NCBI RefSeq assembly: GCF_007786455.1
Contig: NZ_VNJK01000001.1
Coordinates: forward strand, 2,573,765-2,637,764
Length of the DNA stretch: 64,000 bases
Reading direction: 5' to 3'
DNA from: Paenibacillus agilis
GTDB taxonomy: Bacteria; Bacillota; Bacilli; Paenibacillales; Paenibacillaceae
Program-made: the position numbers and the translations under genes
Notes under the pieces: generated by a model
Database searches by the model: none
What the model was told of the DNA's origin: nothing
What the model saw: only the letters and a program-made list of their open reading frames with translations
Part shown: positions 45,501 through 54,318 of the stretch, in pieces
Layout of the letters: each line of letters opens with the position of its first letter
How positions within the stretch are numbered: position 1 is the stretch's first letter

Positions 45501-47397
45501 TGATGTCGACAATGGTCTACCAGGAGATACGATTACGTATACGATTACAGTGACGAACACTGGCAATCAGACGTTAACAAGTGTTGGTGTTAGTGACGAG
45601 CTGCTTGGCTTAAATACGGTCATTCCGTCACTTGCCATCGGTCAATCACAAACCTTTACAGTTACCTTTATCATCCCTGCTGGAACGCCTGTTGGAACCG
45701 TGATTACAAACGTAAGTACAGCTGTATCTGATCAAACGAACTCCGTCCAAGATACTGCACATGTGCTTGTGAATCCATTGCCGCCTGTCATTACAATCGT
45801 AAAATCGGCTGACCGATTAACAGCTGCTCCAGGGGAGACCGTTAATTACACGATTACCGTAACCAACGCTGGAACCGTTACATTAACAAATGTGGTTGTG
45901 ACCGACGAAATACTTGGCATTTCTCAGCCAATTGGCACCTTGGATCCAGGTGCTGTACAATCGTTCACCTTCCCATTCGTTGTTCCCCTTAATACAGATT
46001 CAGGCTCCACAGTCGTCAACACGGCAGTCGTCACTTCGGACCAGACTAATCCGGAAGATTCAACGACGACGGTTACCGTTATTGCCGCTCCAGGGCTGCA
46101 AATTAATAAATCGCTCGACACTGCATCAGCTTCACCTGGTCAAACCGTTACTGCTACCGTTACGGTGAGAAATACAGGCAATGTTGACCTCACAAACGTT
46201 TCTGTAACGGATCCAACACTTAATTTCAGCACTATTGTACCAGTGCTTCCGGCAGGAACTACCCAAGTGTATACACTGCCTTTCGAAGTTCCAACTGTTC
46301 CAGCAGGAACCGTAATTACAAACACAGCTACAGCAACCTCTGACCAGACAGGACCAACCTCTTCCACCGCATCCTTTACCGTGCTTGCACAGTTCCAATT
46401 AAATTTAACGAAGACAGTAGATCCTACTACAGCAGGTCCTGGCGATACGGTTACTTTCACTTTCACCCTGCAAAACTTATCCAATGCAGAGTTAACGAAT
46501 TTGCATTTCGTAGATGAATTACTCGGTATAGATCGAACAGTCGATGTCATTCCAGCTGGCTTCTCTATTGTAACGACACGTACGTTTACAATTCCTGCAG
46601 ATGCCCTTGGAGGCACTGTAATTGTAAATAGCGCTACGTTAACTTCGGATGAGACAGCTCCTGTGACCGTAGATGCTTCCGTTACAGTAAACAGTGATCC
46701 TGAACTTACAATTAGCAAAATTGTACAGCCAACAACCGCTTTCCCAGGTGAAACCGTCTTTTTCCGTCTGGAAGGAGTTAATACAGGTAATGTTCCACTG
46801 ACGAATATCCGCTATAGCGATCCACTCTTGGGTCTAGCCGGCGTAGTCGTGTCCCAAGACGTTGGCGCCATTCAAACACTAGTCGTTCCATTTGTCGTTC
46901 CGCCTACAGCTGTACCTGGAAGCGAAATCGTCAATACTGTGCTTGTCGCTTCCGATCAGACACCTCTTCAAAATGCAACAGCTGCGATTCGCGTTACGGG
47001 CTTCCCACTTACCGTTACAAAGCAAGCAAGCTGCAAAACCGTCTTTGTCGGTGATAAACTAACGTTCACGATTACGGTTACCAATTCAAGCGAATTACCT
47101 GTTACTAGTGCCGTTCTTACGGATTTGCTTCAGACAGGTACCAAGTTTATTCCTGGCAGTGTTCGCATTGGCAGCCATTGCATCAAAGATGCCGATCCAG
47201 AACGTGGTATTAATCTAGGCGCGATAGCTCCTGGTCAGACTGTAGTAGTTAGTTTCTGCGTTAAGCAAAAGGTCGAGCCGCCTAGTAAAAAGCTTCGCAA
47301 CAGCGCTACTGTTTCATTCTTACCGGAAGGCGCTGCTCAGCCAATCTCTGTCGTGTCCAATACGGTAGTCGTTTCTGTAGAGGAGCATTCAGAATAG
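42517..47397 (+). CDS. Large DUF11-repeat protein
   Basis: The 1626-residue protein has no signal peptide, LPxTG motif or C-terminal membrane helix. Residues 1-350 form an N-terminal domain starting MPFIVRFSDNDVGAITFTG, found in similar Bacillus-group proteins, followed by twelve DUF11 repeats of about 105 residues. Each opens with (L/I)xxxKxxxxxxxxPG and (T/N)YTxxVTNTG and ends PPxxDxATVxV. A Cys pair occurs in the N-domain and in the last repeat. TTG 42517 is chosen because GAAGGAGG lies 6 bases before it; the upstream ATG 42433 has no site and codes an unrelated stretch. Such proteins are candidates for spore-coat or cell-surface fibres, but this is inference. Confidence 0.85.
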   Translation: MPFIVRFSDNDVGAITFTGNTLGLSGLNGVPGTQDFIGALVTTNTSLQLGNFPPGTTNDFNLDNSSAILRLPSGSSVLYAELVWAGTYAVTNGTTNFAPFIDKSVSITTPQNTTLSVAPDPATAQLLFINGNFNYFRSANVTSIIQAGGAGTYTVGGVVGNIENVSTSSGNHCGWTLCVVYKDPTLPFRNLSLNVGIVDIEFASTPSVDFPITGFSTPVTGPVTGRVQLCAGDGDANKSGDQVLFGPNTSSLTFLSGPNNLQNNFFASQMNNDSGNLDTSGTFGTRNMLQGAPGANVVAGRQGWDITNVSISNILGNSQTSAVLELRTQGDGYSIYALGLYFDINAPQINVNKTVNAVQAAVGDTLTYNVTVTNTGLASANSTVVVDPLPNNTQLVSGSVLINGSPAPAGSNPAVGIPVGTLATGQSVKVTFSVTVISIPPSGVISNQASARFQFESVPGVITDGDIPSNEVDVPILAPSLSLTKTAVPLSGAPGDTITYTFVVTNTGSVTLTNVRLVDDVLGLIDTISSLAPGAASVFNVDFVLPFLPTGNLTNTATATSDQTGPTTDTATVLILPSFNLSITKTPDRFSGAPGDVVTYTLTVTNHSNAPLTNVTVNDSLTGFTTTIPTLAAGAVQTFTETFTIPATATAGTTFTNVATATSNETPPASDQTTVVVTPVPSLIIFKTVDQATAAPGEIVNYTITVTNAGNETLTNVRILDPTIGVDQTFDALDPGDSVQIVTPFAIPITAVQGDVIVNTATVTSNQTPPEQANAVVTVVGEPAIVLTKSVSPTEASPGSTVTYTFVVTNTGNTPLTNVSLIDPLLGLDQPLGTLAVGETRTINFPFVVPNSTITPFINVATASGSFGPQIVTDTDSASLEILIPEFTLTKTVDRAQANPGDTVNFTFVITNTGNVTLTNVVISDPLLSYLETINQLAPGATVTETIPFDIPEDALAGAVFTNTVTVTPTETGPKQASVDVTVNPAPAIELTKTPDVDNGLPGDTITYTITVTNTGNQTLTSVGVSDELLGLNTVIPSLAIGQSQTFTVTFIIPAGTPVGTVITNVSTAVSDQTNSVQDTAHVLVNPLPPVITIVKSADRLTAAPGETVNYTITVTNAGTVTLTNVVVTDEILGISQPIGTLDPGAVQSFTFPFVVPLNTDSGSTVVNTAVVTSDQTNPEDSTTTVTVIAAPGLQINKSLDTASASPGQTVTATVTVRNTGNVDLTNVSVTDPTLNFSTIVPVLPAGTTQVYTLPFEVPTVPAGTVITNTATATSDQTGPTSSTASFTVLAQFQLNLTKTVDPTTAGPGDTVTFTFTLQNLSNAELTNLHFVDELLGIDRTVDVIPAGFSIVTTRTFTIPADALGGTVIVNSATLTSDETAPVTVDASVTVNSDPELTISKIVQPTTAFPGETVFFRLEGVNTGNVPLTNIRYSDPLLGLAGVVVSQDVGAIQTLVVPFVVPPTAVPGSEIVNTVLVASDQTPLQNATAAIRVTGFPLTVTKQASCKTVFVGDKLTFTITVTNSSELPVTSAVLTDLLQTGTKFIPGSVRIGSHCIKDADPERGINLGAIAPGQTVVVSFCVKQKVEPPSKKLRNSATVSFLPEGAAQPISVVSNTVVVSVEEHSE
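43561..47388 (+). repeat. Twelve tandem DUF11 repeats (protein level)
   Basis: About 315-bp units encode beta-sandwich repeats. They have diverged at DNA level (no long identical runs noticed), unlike the FN3-like duplication at 1-1424, so the array is old. Confidence 0.85.
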
Positions 47398-47428
47398 AAG
47401 GATAGAAATTTCTTTTGCAACTAATAAC

Positions 47429-47469
47429 AGCGTCCCATGGAGCTTTCGTTCTATAGGGCGCTTCTTTTA
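47429..47469 (+). terminator. Terminator after DUF11 gene
   Basis: AGCG-CCC and GGG-CGCT form a short stem with a loop of about 19 bases, followed by TTCTTTT. Confidence 0.6.
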
Positions 47470-47537
47470 TAAAGCAATCTAATCATTGAAAAGGAATGAA
47501 ATGACTTAAAGGTTTTAATCACTTGATTCAATAATTA

Positions 47538-47577
47538 AAAAAGCCAATCGAAGGGGTTTTTACCCTCGATTGGCTTT
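47538..47577 (-). terminator. Terminator of the fbp operon
   Basis: AAAGCCAATCGAGGGT pairs with ACCCCTTCGATTGGCTTT with T-runs on both sides, 27 bp downstream of the ATPase stop. Confidence 0.92.
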
Positions 47578-47603
47578 ACTTATTTACACATTCATAAACA
47601 TCT

Positions 47604-48272
47604 TCAACACGAGCAAAAATTGCCCCCACTATTGGCTGCTATACAAAACTCCCGCTCACAAATCGCCTCAATATCTGCTTGATCGTGAGAGACGAACAAA
47701 CATGTGATATCAGCTCTTCGTAAGATTTGAAGCAGTTCCTTGCGAATGTTAGCTTTGAGATGCGCATCTAAATTGCTAAATGGCTCGTCCATCAGCAAAA
47801 TAGACGGCTTCGGTGCAAGAGCACGAGCCATTGCGACACGCTGCTGCTGACCTCCGCTCAGCTCATGCGGATACCGCTTCGCATAATCCGTCATCTGAAC
47901 CAGCTCCAACATTTCTTGCTGCCGCTGCTTGCGTTCCGAGCGCTTTAGCTTATGCAGCCCAAATCCGATATTGTCGGCCACATTCAGATGTGGAAACAGC
48001 GCATAATCTTGAAACACCATACCTACACCACGCTGCTCCGTTTCCACCCAACGTGTATCATCCATCATAATTTTATGATCGACTTCAATGCTCCCCTGCT
48101 CAGGCTGCTCCAATCCTGCAATAATGCGCAGCAACGTGCTCTTTCCACTGCCGCTTGCCCCCACAATACCGACAATCTCTCCCTTATTAATTGCAAAGGA
48201 GAGATTATCGATAATTGGCGTCTGCCTTTTGTTGTAACGGAAGGTTAGATTTTCAATTGATACAAACGTCAT
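47604..48272 (-). CDS. fbpC: FbpC-like ferric iron ABC ATPase, short form
   Basis: The 222-residue ATPase has Walker A GASGSGKST, Q-loop VFQDYALFPH, signature LSGGQQQR, Walker B ILLMDEPFSNLD and H-loop FVSHDQADI. It powers the FbpB permease. Typical FbpC proteins have about 350 residues with a C-terminal regulatory domain; this one stops about 18 residues after the H-loop helix, in a tail with Cys at CIAANSGGNFCSC. The other two frames give no recognisable continuation, so this is not an obvious frameshift. Its ATG overlaps the permease stop by 4 bp. Confidence 0.88.
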   Translation of the reverse strand: MTFVSIENLTFRYNKRQTPIIDNLSFAINKGEIVGIVGASGSGKSTLLRIIAGLEQPEQGSIEVDHKIMMDDTRWVETEQRGVGMVFQDYALFPHLNVADNIGFGLHKLKRSERKQRQQEMLELVQMTDYAKRYPHELSGGQQQRVAMARALAPKPSILLMDEPFSNLDAHLKANIRKELLQILRRADITCLFVSHDQADIEAICEREFCIAANSGGNFCSC

Positions 48273-49921
48273 CTCGTCTTCTCCTTTTCAATCTTCAGGA
48301 TGCATAGCACCGAAATCAGACTAATTCCAATCAGCAGTAAAGATGGCAGCGCTGCTTCATAGATTCGTTCATCAATGGCAAATTGGTACGTTCGTGCCGC
48401 CAGCGTATCGAAATTAAACGGCCGCAGCAGCATCGTTATCGGAAGCTCTTTTACAATTTCAACAAACGTAAGGATAAAGCCCGTCACAATTGACCCTTTC
48501 AACAATGGAAGCTCAACCTTGAAAAAGGTACTCGCAGGTCCATGGCCAAGTGTTCTTGCCGCTTCTGAGTAGGTTCGCGGAATTTTGTCATAGCCCGTTT
48601 CAATCGCATTATAGCCTGCTGCCATGAATCTTATCACATAGCCTGCCAAAAGCATAAATAGCGATGTGCTCAACCAAAGCACTCCCTCGCCCATCCCTAG
48701 TGAAGCGTAAATGGGAGAAAACCATTTATCGAATTGGATACAGACAGCTAACACTCCTATTGCAATAATAGCACCAGGTACCGCATATCCTACTGTCATC
48801 AATTTAGTAAGCAAATAGGCTGGCCATGAAGACATCGTTCTCACCGTTCTTGCAGACAACAGGGCAAAGATTAAGATGACAAACGTAGCAATCGCAGCAC
48901 CACTCAAGCTGTTCAGCGTCAACTCGAGCAGATCGGCACTCCACATTTTCTCATACGTCCAAGTCGCCCATACGATTAACTGCACAACTGGGATAACAAA
49001 CGATAACAAAAATATGATCATACAAAAAGCAGTAGCGCCAAATGCTGCCGCTCCCTTTAATGGCTTCGGAGCTAGCGGTTTATTCTGCTTCATCGACGTA
49101 TTGTACTGCTGATTGCGACGCAAATATCTCTCCAGAACGAATATCCCAACAATAACAACCATAAGCCATGCCGCTAGCTTCATCGCGGAGTCAACATCAT
49201 ACATACTAAACCATGTCTGGAAAATGGCCGTTGACAACGTCTGCACACCGAAATAGTTCGCAACGCCATAGTCACTCAAAACTTCAAAGACGACCAACAT
49301 TAATCCTGCGATAATAGCAGGACGTGAAATGGGAAGCACGACATTGAAAAATAAGGATAGTCGTTTATGCCCTAATAGTCTTGCATTTTCAATATAGACC
49401 GCACTCTGACGCTCTAGAAACATTTTCGCAATCATAAACACATATGGGAATAAGAATAACGTTAAAATGAACACGGCGCCTCGCGTCGACATGACCTCAA
49501 TCGTGCCTGGAGTGACCTGAATATCAAATTGATTACGCAGCGTTGCTTGAATAAAGCCTGTATAGCTAGTCATCGTCGCATAGGTATATGCTGCGATATA
49601 AGGCGGTACTGCTAATGGAAGCATCAAGGCCCATCTAAACCATTTTCGCAAAGGAAACGTATATCCAACGACAAGCCAAGCAAGCACAACACCGATAGAC
49701 GTAGCAAAAAAACCGGTGAATAGCACCAGTTTCAAAGAGCCTATGACATAGTCAGTCAGTAGGAACTGTTTTACGGTTTCCCAATTATCGTTAGCTGGCC
49801 GAATCAACCCAGACAATACATACAGGATGGGCAGCAGAATAACTGCTGCCCCTGTTAGGCTAACGATCGTCCATACATTCATTCTTTTTCGCAAATTGAT
49901 GAAGAGACGTCGTTTGTTCAT
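48269..49921 (-). CDS. fbpB: FbpB-like ferric iron ABC permease
   Basis: The 550-residue protein is a fused double permease with about 12 helices and two EAA-type loops: ENARLLGHKRLSLFFNVVLP and YSEAARTLGHGPASTFFKVE. FbpB proteins move Fe3+ delivered by FbpA. ATG 49921 is used because the longer TTG frame overlaps the FbpA end. It is coupled to FbpC by ATGA and lies 2 bp behind fbpA. Confidence 0.9.
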   Translation of the reverse strand: MNKRRLFINLRKRMNVWTIVSLTGAAVILLPILYVLSGLIRPANDNWETVKQFLLTDYVIGSLKLVLFTGFFATSIGVVLAWLVVGYTFPLRKWFRWALMLPLAVPPYIAAYTYATMTSYTGFIQATLRNQFDIQVTPGTIEVMSTRGAVFILTLFLFPYVFMIAKMFLERQSAVYIENARLLGHKRLSLFFNVVLPISRPAIIAGLMLVVFEVLSDYGVANYFGVQTLSTAIFQTWFSMYDVDSAMKLAAWLMVVIVGIFVLERYLRRNQQYNTSMKQNKPLAPKPLKGAAAFGATAFCMIIFLLSFVIPVVQLIVWATWTYEKMWSADLLELTLNSLSGAAIATFVILIFALLSARTVRTMSSWPAYLLTKLMTVGYAVPGAIIAIGVLAVCIQFDKWFSPIYASLGMGEGVLWLSTSLFMLLAGYVIRFMAAGYNAIETGYDKIPRTYSEAARTLGHGPASTFFKVELPLLKGSIVTGFILTFVEIVKELPITMLLRPFNFDTLAARTYQFAIDERIYEAALPSLLLIGISLISVLCILKIEKEKTR

Positions 49922-49923
49922 TT

Positions 49924-51018
49924 TTATTTCCAACCGACCTTATTCGCAATTTCAGCTGCTTTCGGATTTAATTCACCATATACAGCGAAGTCCAAACCTT
50001 GATGCTTGAATGTTCCCCAGCTCTTCAGCAATTCAGGCATTTCTGCCTCTTTGTTTACCGGGAATTCGAAGTTTGCTTTAGAAACCGCCGTTTGTGCTTC
50101 CTTAGCTGTCAAGAACTCGATCAATTTCAATGCATTGTCTTTATTTTTGCTATGTTTAACAAGTCCTGCACCACTGATGTTCAAATGCGTACCTGTCGTT
50201 TGCTGGTTCGGGAAGAACACCCCAATTTTTTCTGCTACTTTCACTTCTTCTGGATCTTCAGACACAGTCATACGGCCTACATAGTACGTGTTCATAATCG
50301 CAACATCACCTGTACCTGCTACAACTGCTTTCGCTTGATCGCGGTCGCCACCTTCAGGATCACGTGCTAGGTTAGCTGCAATGCCTGCTGCCCATTTCTC
50401 AGCTTCTGCTTCACCATTTAGAGAAATAAGAGATGCTAACAAAGATTGATTGTACAAGTTCGTTGAAGAACGAACGAGCAGCTTGCCTTTCCACTTATCT
50501 GTTGCCAAATCTTCATACGTAGACAATTGGCTTGGATTTACACGATCTTTTGCATATACAATGACACGTGCACGTGTGGACAAGCCCACCCAATTGCTGT
50601 CTTTATCACGCATATCTGCAGGAACTTGAGCATCAATTGTCGCGGATTGGATAGGCTGCAGCAAATCTGCTGTCTTCGCTGTATTTAGGATACCGCCGTC
50701 TACTGTAATGAACAAGTCAGCTGGTGTACTCGCACCTTCACGCTTCAAACGCTCAATAAGTTCTGGAGCTTTTCCTTCAATTACATTTACTTTAATACCC
50801 GTTTGTTCTGTGAACTTTGCATACAATTCAGCATCTACATCGTAATGACGTGCTGTATAAATGTTTACTTCATTGCTTGCTTTAGTTGCTGGCTCTTTAG
50901 CTGCTTGTCCAGCATCTGGCGCAGTGGACTTGTTACCGCCAACACAACCTGCCAACAACGTCATAATCATGACAATCGTAAGCAGCATAATTGATTTTTT
51001 GAAGTTTCTCTTCTTCAT
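49924..51018 (-). CDS. fbpA: FbpA-like ferric iron-binding lipoprotein
   Basis: The 364-residue lipoprotein (lipobox LLAGC) is a class II iron-binding protein. The domain opens VNIYTARHYDVDAELYAKFT; the twin tyrosines of the ferric site are in NTYYVG, and the hinge region contains STNLYNQSLLASL. It captures Fe3+ outside and passes it to FbpBC encoded downstream. Start ATG 51018 follows AAGATGAAG-type weak site near GGGGGATC. A Fur box lies about 110 bp upstream, so iron-starvation induction is expected. Confidence 0.92.
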   Translation of the reverse strand: MKKRNFKKSIMLLTIVMIMTLLAGCVGGNKSTAPDAGQAAKEPATKASNEVNIYTARHYDVDAELYAKFTEQTGIKVNVIEGKAPELIERLKREGASTPADLFITVDGGILNTAKTADLLQPIQSATIDAQVPADMRDKDSNWVGLSTRARVIVYAKDRVNPSQLSTYEDLATDKWKGKLLVRSSTNLYNQSLLASLISLNGEAEAEKWAAGIAANLARDPEGGDRDQAKAVVAGTGDVAIMNTYYVGRMTVSEDPEEVKVAEKIGVFFPNQQTTGTHLNISGAGLVKHSKNKDNALKLIEFLTAKEAQTAVSKANFEFPVNKEAEMPELLKSWGTFKHQGLDFAVYGELNPKAAEIANKVGWK

Positions 51019-51129
51019 CTTAGGTGATCCCCCTAGTCTATAATGTAACTCTCATCGGATTAAACTGGATCGATTGTTCCAGCACACCGTTCCTAACCAT
51101 TTCGTTATCATTCTCACTCAATTCTCATT

Positions 51130-51148
51130 GATAATGATAATCATCTGC
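51130..51148 (-). promoter_or_regulatory. Fur box upstream of fbpABC
   Basis: GATAATGATAATCATCTGC matches 16 of 19 positions of the consensus GATAATGATAATCATTATC. It lies 112 bp before fbpA. The rest of 51019-51400 shows only AT-rich promoter-like sequence for fbpA and the divergent 51401 gene. Confidence 0.8.
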
Positions 51149-51400
51149 AATTTCTATTGTTACTATAACCAATGAAAATGTGAAAACGATGTGAAAATCA
51201 AAAAATTTGCTTGATACACGCATCTTTTTATATGCAGCATGTTCTGAAGTACAATATCGTTTGATAACTGCGAATGTACGTTCTATAATAGAGGAGATTA
51301 CATGTACGAAATTATGCTGTCTAAAAATACGGTGTTACGATGCTAGTCGAATGTTAGAAGCGGCAATGGCGTCCAGCAATGCAAAAGGAGATATTTTAAT

Positions 51401-51694
51401 ATGGCACCTTCAAACAAAACGCTAAGAACTTGTGATAACGGACACAACTACTATAAAAGCAGTGATTGCCCTTCCTGCCCCATTTGTGCACAAGAAAACA
51501 AACCCGAAACCGGATTTCTTTCGCTTCTGTCTGCACCTGCACGAAGAGCATTGGAGCATCATGGCATAACAACGGTACAGCAGCTCGCCACTTATCGTGA
51601 GAAAGAAATTTTAAGCCTACATGGCATGGGTCCTGCGTCATTACCTAAACTACGGGCTGCTTTGCAGGAAAGTGGACTCACATTTAGAAATTAA
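51401..51694 (+). CDS. Small RpoA-CTD-like helix-hairpin-helix protein with zinc-ribbon start
   Basis: The 97-residue protein begins with a Cys/His cluster (CDNGHNYYKSSDCPSCPIC, residues about 10-28) that could bind zinc. Residues 38-95 resemble the C-terminal domain of RNA polymerase alpha: PARRALEHHGITTVQQLATY and LHGMGPASLPKLRAALQESG, two helix-hairpin-helix units. Such stand-alone proteins occur in Bacillus relatives, with function unknown; binding to DNA or to regulators that normally touch alpha-CTD is plausible. AAGGAG lies 10 bases before the ATG. It is divergent from fbpA. Confidence 0.75.
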   Translation: MAPSNKTLRTCDNGHNYYKSSDCPSCPICAQENKPETGFLSLLSAPARRALEHHGITTVQQLATYREKEILSLHGMGPASLPKLRAALQESGLTFRN

Positions 51695-51697
51695 AAT

Positions 51698-51738
51698 AAG
51701 GACCTCATTTTCCCATACCGTGGAATTGAGGTCCTTTC
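51698..51738. terminator. Shared terminator between 51401 gene and fbpA paralogue
   Basis: AAGGACCTCA and TGAGGTCCTT form a strong stem between convergent genes. T-rich on the plus side (TTTCGTTT). Confidence 0.88.
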
Positions 51739-51758
51739 GTTTAAATATTATGTTCGAA

Positions 51759-52859
51759 CTACTTCCATCCTGCTTTATGAAACAACTCCGCTACCTCATG
51801 TTGATAATTTCCAAGCTCAGCATAGTTAACAGACTGCGCCTTAAATGATCCCCAGCTCTTTAATAAAGTAGGCATTTCAGCTGACTCGTTCACAGGGAAC
51901 TCATAGCTTTCATTCGACAACAACGTTTGTCCTGCTTGGCTCGTCATATATTCGATAAGCTTAATCGCATTATCTTTGTTTTTCGCATGCTTGATCAATC
52001 CTACTCCGCTTACATTCATGTGAACCCCTGTCGTTTGCTGATTCGGAAAATAAACGCCAAGGCCGCTAGCCGCTTCTACCTCATCAGGCTTGTTGGAATT
52101 GAGCATCTGCCCTATATAATAACTGTTCATTAATGCGATATCCCCAGCTCTATCAACGATAGCATACGCCTGATCTCGATCGCCGCCTTCTGGTTCACGT
52201 GCCATATTCATTGCGATTCCACTAGCCCACTTGCCCGCTTCTTCCATACCGTTAAGCTTGATTAAAGAAGCCAATAGCGACTGATTGTACAAATTAGAGG
52301 AGGAACGAACCAATATACGTCCTTTCCACTTCTCGTTTGTTAAATCCTCATACGTAGACAGCTCCTCAGGCTTCACCCGATCTTTTGCATATACGATTAC
52401 ACGCGCGCGAGCTGAAATAGCTGTCCAATGAGCGTCCGCATCTCGCCAACGCTCATCTACTTGCTCAACAAGTACTGTCGATTGTATAGGCTGAAGGATA
52501 TTATTTTGCTTCGCAGCTTGCAGTGAGCCACCGTCCACAGTAATAAACAAATCTGCTTCAGTGTCCTCTCCTTCCCGCTTCAACTGTTCGATCAATTCGT
52601 CAGCGGTACCCTTCACTTCATTTACTTTAATGCCCGTAGCTTTCGTGAATTGTTCAAACAGCTTTCGATCAACTGTATAATGACGCGATGTATATACATT
52701 AACAACTGACCCTTTGTTCACAGCAGCCTGTTCTCTCTTGTTAGCGATGTTATCGTTTGTGTTCTCTCCCGTCCGATTCACTAATACATTGATACCGCCT
52801 ATCAGAAGGACAATCAGCACCACCAATGATAGGGTTATGACGGAAACTTTCTTATTCAT
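51759..52859 (-). CDS. Membrane-anchored FbpA paralogue in a two-component operon
   Basis: The 366-residue protein is closely related to FbpA (shared SRHYTVDRKLFEQF, STNLYNQSLLASL-like SSNLYNQSLLASL, YY of NSYYIGQM), so it should bind ferric iron. Unlike FbpA it has no lipobox; the N-terminal stretch VITLSLVVLIVLLIGGINVL lacks a signal peptidase site and is probably an uncleaved anchor. It has no permease or ATPase next to it. It is last in the regulator-kinase operon, 13 bp behind the kinase, which suggests it presents iron to the kinase rather than to a transporter. ATG 52859 follows GAAAGG at 9 bases. Confidence 0.82.
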   Translation of the reverse strand: MNKKVSVITLSLVVLIVLLIGGINVLVNRTGENTNDNIANKREQAAVNKGSVVNVYTSRHYTVDRKLFEQFTKATGIKVNEVKGTADELIEQLKREGEDTEADLFITVDGGSLQAAKQNNILQPIQSTVLVEQVDERWRDADAHWTAISARARVIVYAKDRVKPEELSTYEDLTNEKWKGRILVRSSSNLYNQSLLASLIKLNGMEEAGKWASGIAMNMAREPEGGDRDQAYAIVDRAGDIALMNSYYIGQMLNSNKPDEVEAASGLGVYFPNQQTTGVHMNVSGVGLIKHAKNKDNAIKLIEYMTSQAGQTLLSNESYEFPVNESAEMPTLLKSWGSFKAQSVNYAELGNYQHEVAELFHKAGWK

Positions 52860-52872
52860 TAGCACATACCTT

Positions 52873-54318
52873 TCATTCTTTTAATAGTCGTTCTGATGAT
52901 TTGCTTCGTGATGCAATCGGTAATGAAATGGTCACTTCTGTCCCTTTCGAGTACTCACTTTGAATCAGTAGCTCGCCATCATATTTCTCTACAATTCGCT
53001 TGGCAATGGACAACCCGAGTCCATTCCCACCACGTTCACGGCTTCTCGCTTGTTCGACTCGATAGAACCGATCTGTTACATAAGGCAGATGTTCCTCTGG
53101 AATACCTATTCCTTTATCTTTAATGATAAGCTGTACCGTATCCTCGTGGGCCAATGCCTTAATATGGACAGAAGCTTCACTTAATGAGTACTTAACGGCA
53201 TTATCTAAAACAATAAGCATCACTTGTTCAAAATGCTGCTCTCCTATAGCGAGGGACGTATCCATCACTGATGCAACCTCCGTTTCAAATTGAAACGCAG
53301 GATGGATGAGAACGAGCTTCTGAATTAGCGACTGAATCCCTTCTCCAAGCTTGGATACCGTTCGATACGGTTCTCCGTCAAGATGCTCCGCACGGTTCAG
53401 CTCCAAAAGCTCTTGAACAAGTCCTTTCAGACGAAGCAATTCCTGCATAGACGCTTGCAGTGACTCTTCAAGGACGGCAGGCTCATTCTTGCCCCAACGC
53501 TGCAGAAGTCCTAGATGTCCTTCAATAATCGCGATCGGTGTGCGAAGCTCATGCGATGCATCTTCTACAAATTGCGTTTGCTGAAGAAAAGATTGCTCCA
53601 CTTGATCCATCATTTCATTAAACAAAACAATGAGCTTGCCAACCTCGTCACCCTTATTTTGAATCGGAACCCGTTCTTGCAGCCCCTTTTGCTTAACTTT
53701 GCGTATCGTGAGCGCCATAGACTGAATAGGTTTTAACATTTGCCAAGCCAATATTCCTCCTCCGAGGCCACACAGCACCACAGCAACCAGCCCAAAAATA
53801 AGCATCATTTGCGTAAATGCAGCACTTAGCTGTGTAAAGTCATCCATACTCTTCACGATTTCAATTGTACCGTTAAATTGAAATACGGTGATCGGACTTC
53901 TCATCACCAGCAAAGAACGTCCTTCTACTTCCGTTAGTACGATCTCCGACTTCGTCACGGAATGAGGCTTCACCCATTCATCAGAAACATGACTTGAAAC
54001 CGTAACGATCGCTTCCCCATGCTGATCCATTAAACGTATCAATTGGTTCGGTTCATTTATCCTGTAAAATAATTGACGAATGCTCGCTTGCGCCTTATTC
54101 TGCAGTGCGTACTCATTTTCAAGAAGCTCGTTCAGTAGCTGGTTCATATTCGCTTGAATCTTTACTTTCTCTTGATTCATCATCCACTTTTCCATATATA
54201 CATATTGAACCGCATTATAGGCCATAAATAGAACGAACAGGATGAAGGATGACCATATCGTTAGCTTCCACTTGATTGGCATTCGTGAAAATAGATTTAT
54301 CGTAGATTTCAGCCTCAT
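52873..54318 (-). CDS. Sensor histidine kinase of putative iron-sensing system
   Basis: The 481-residue kinase has a first helix (about 20-42), an extracellular domain (43-168) of only about 125 residues, a second helix (169-192), HAMP, His256 in VEDASHELRTP, N-box VLDNAVKYS and G-boxes GIGIPEEHL and GGNGLGLSIA. Its small sensor domain fits partnership with a separate binding protein, the FbpA paralogue. The ATG overlaps the regulator stop by 4 bp. Confidence 0.92.
   Translation of the reverse strand: MRLKSTINLFSRMPIKWKLTIWSSFILFVLFMAYNAVQYVYMEKWMMNQEKVKIQANMNQLLNELLENEYALQNKAQASIRQLFYRINEPNQLIRLMDQHGEAIVTVSSHVSDEWVKPHSVTKSEIVLTEVEGRSLLVMRSPITVFQFNGTIEIVKSMDDFTQLSAAFTQMMLIFGLVAVVLCGLGGGILAWQMLKPIQSMALTIRKVKQKGLQERVPIQNKGDEVGKLIVLFNEMMDQVEQSFLQQTQFVEDASHELRTPIAIIEGHLGLLQRWGKNEPAVLEESLQASMQELLRLKGLVQELLELNRAEHLDGEPYRTVSKLGEGIQSLIQKLVLIHPAFQFETEVASVMDTSLAIGEQHFEQVMLIVLDNAVKYSLSEASVHIKALAHEDTVQLIIKDKGIGIPEEHLPYVTDRFYRVEQARSRERGGNGLGLSIAKRIVEKYDGELLIQSEYSKGTEVTISLPIASRSKSSERLLKE

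Noticed and set aside
46140..46718. 192-codon minus-strand ORF within the DUF11 gene
   Set aside because: It is a shadow of the repeat coding strand: Val/Thr-rich low complexity, no ribosome site.
47604..47700. Frameshift at the end of fbpC
   Set aside because: The two other frames end within a few codons and show no ABC-type continuation, so a natural short end is more likely.
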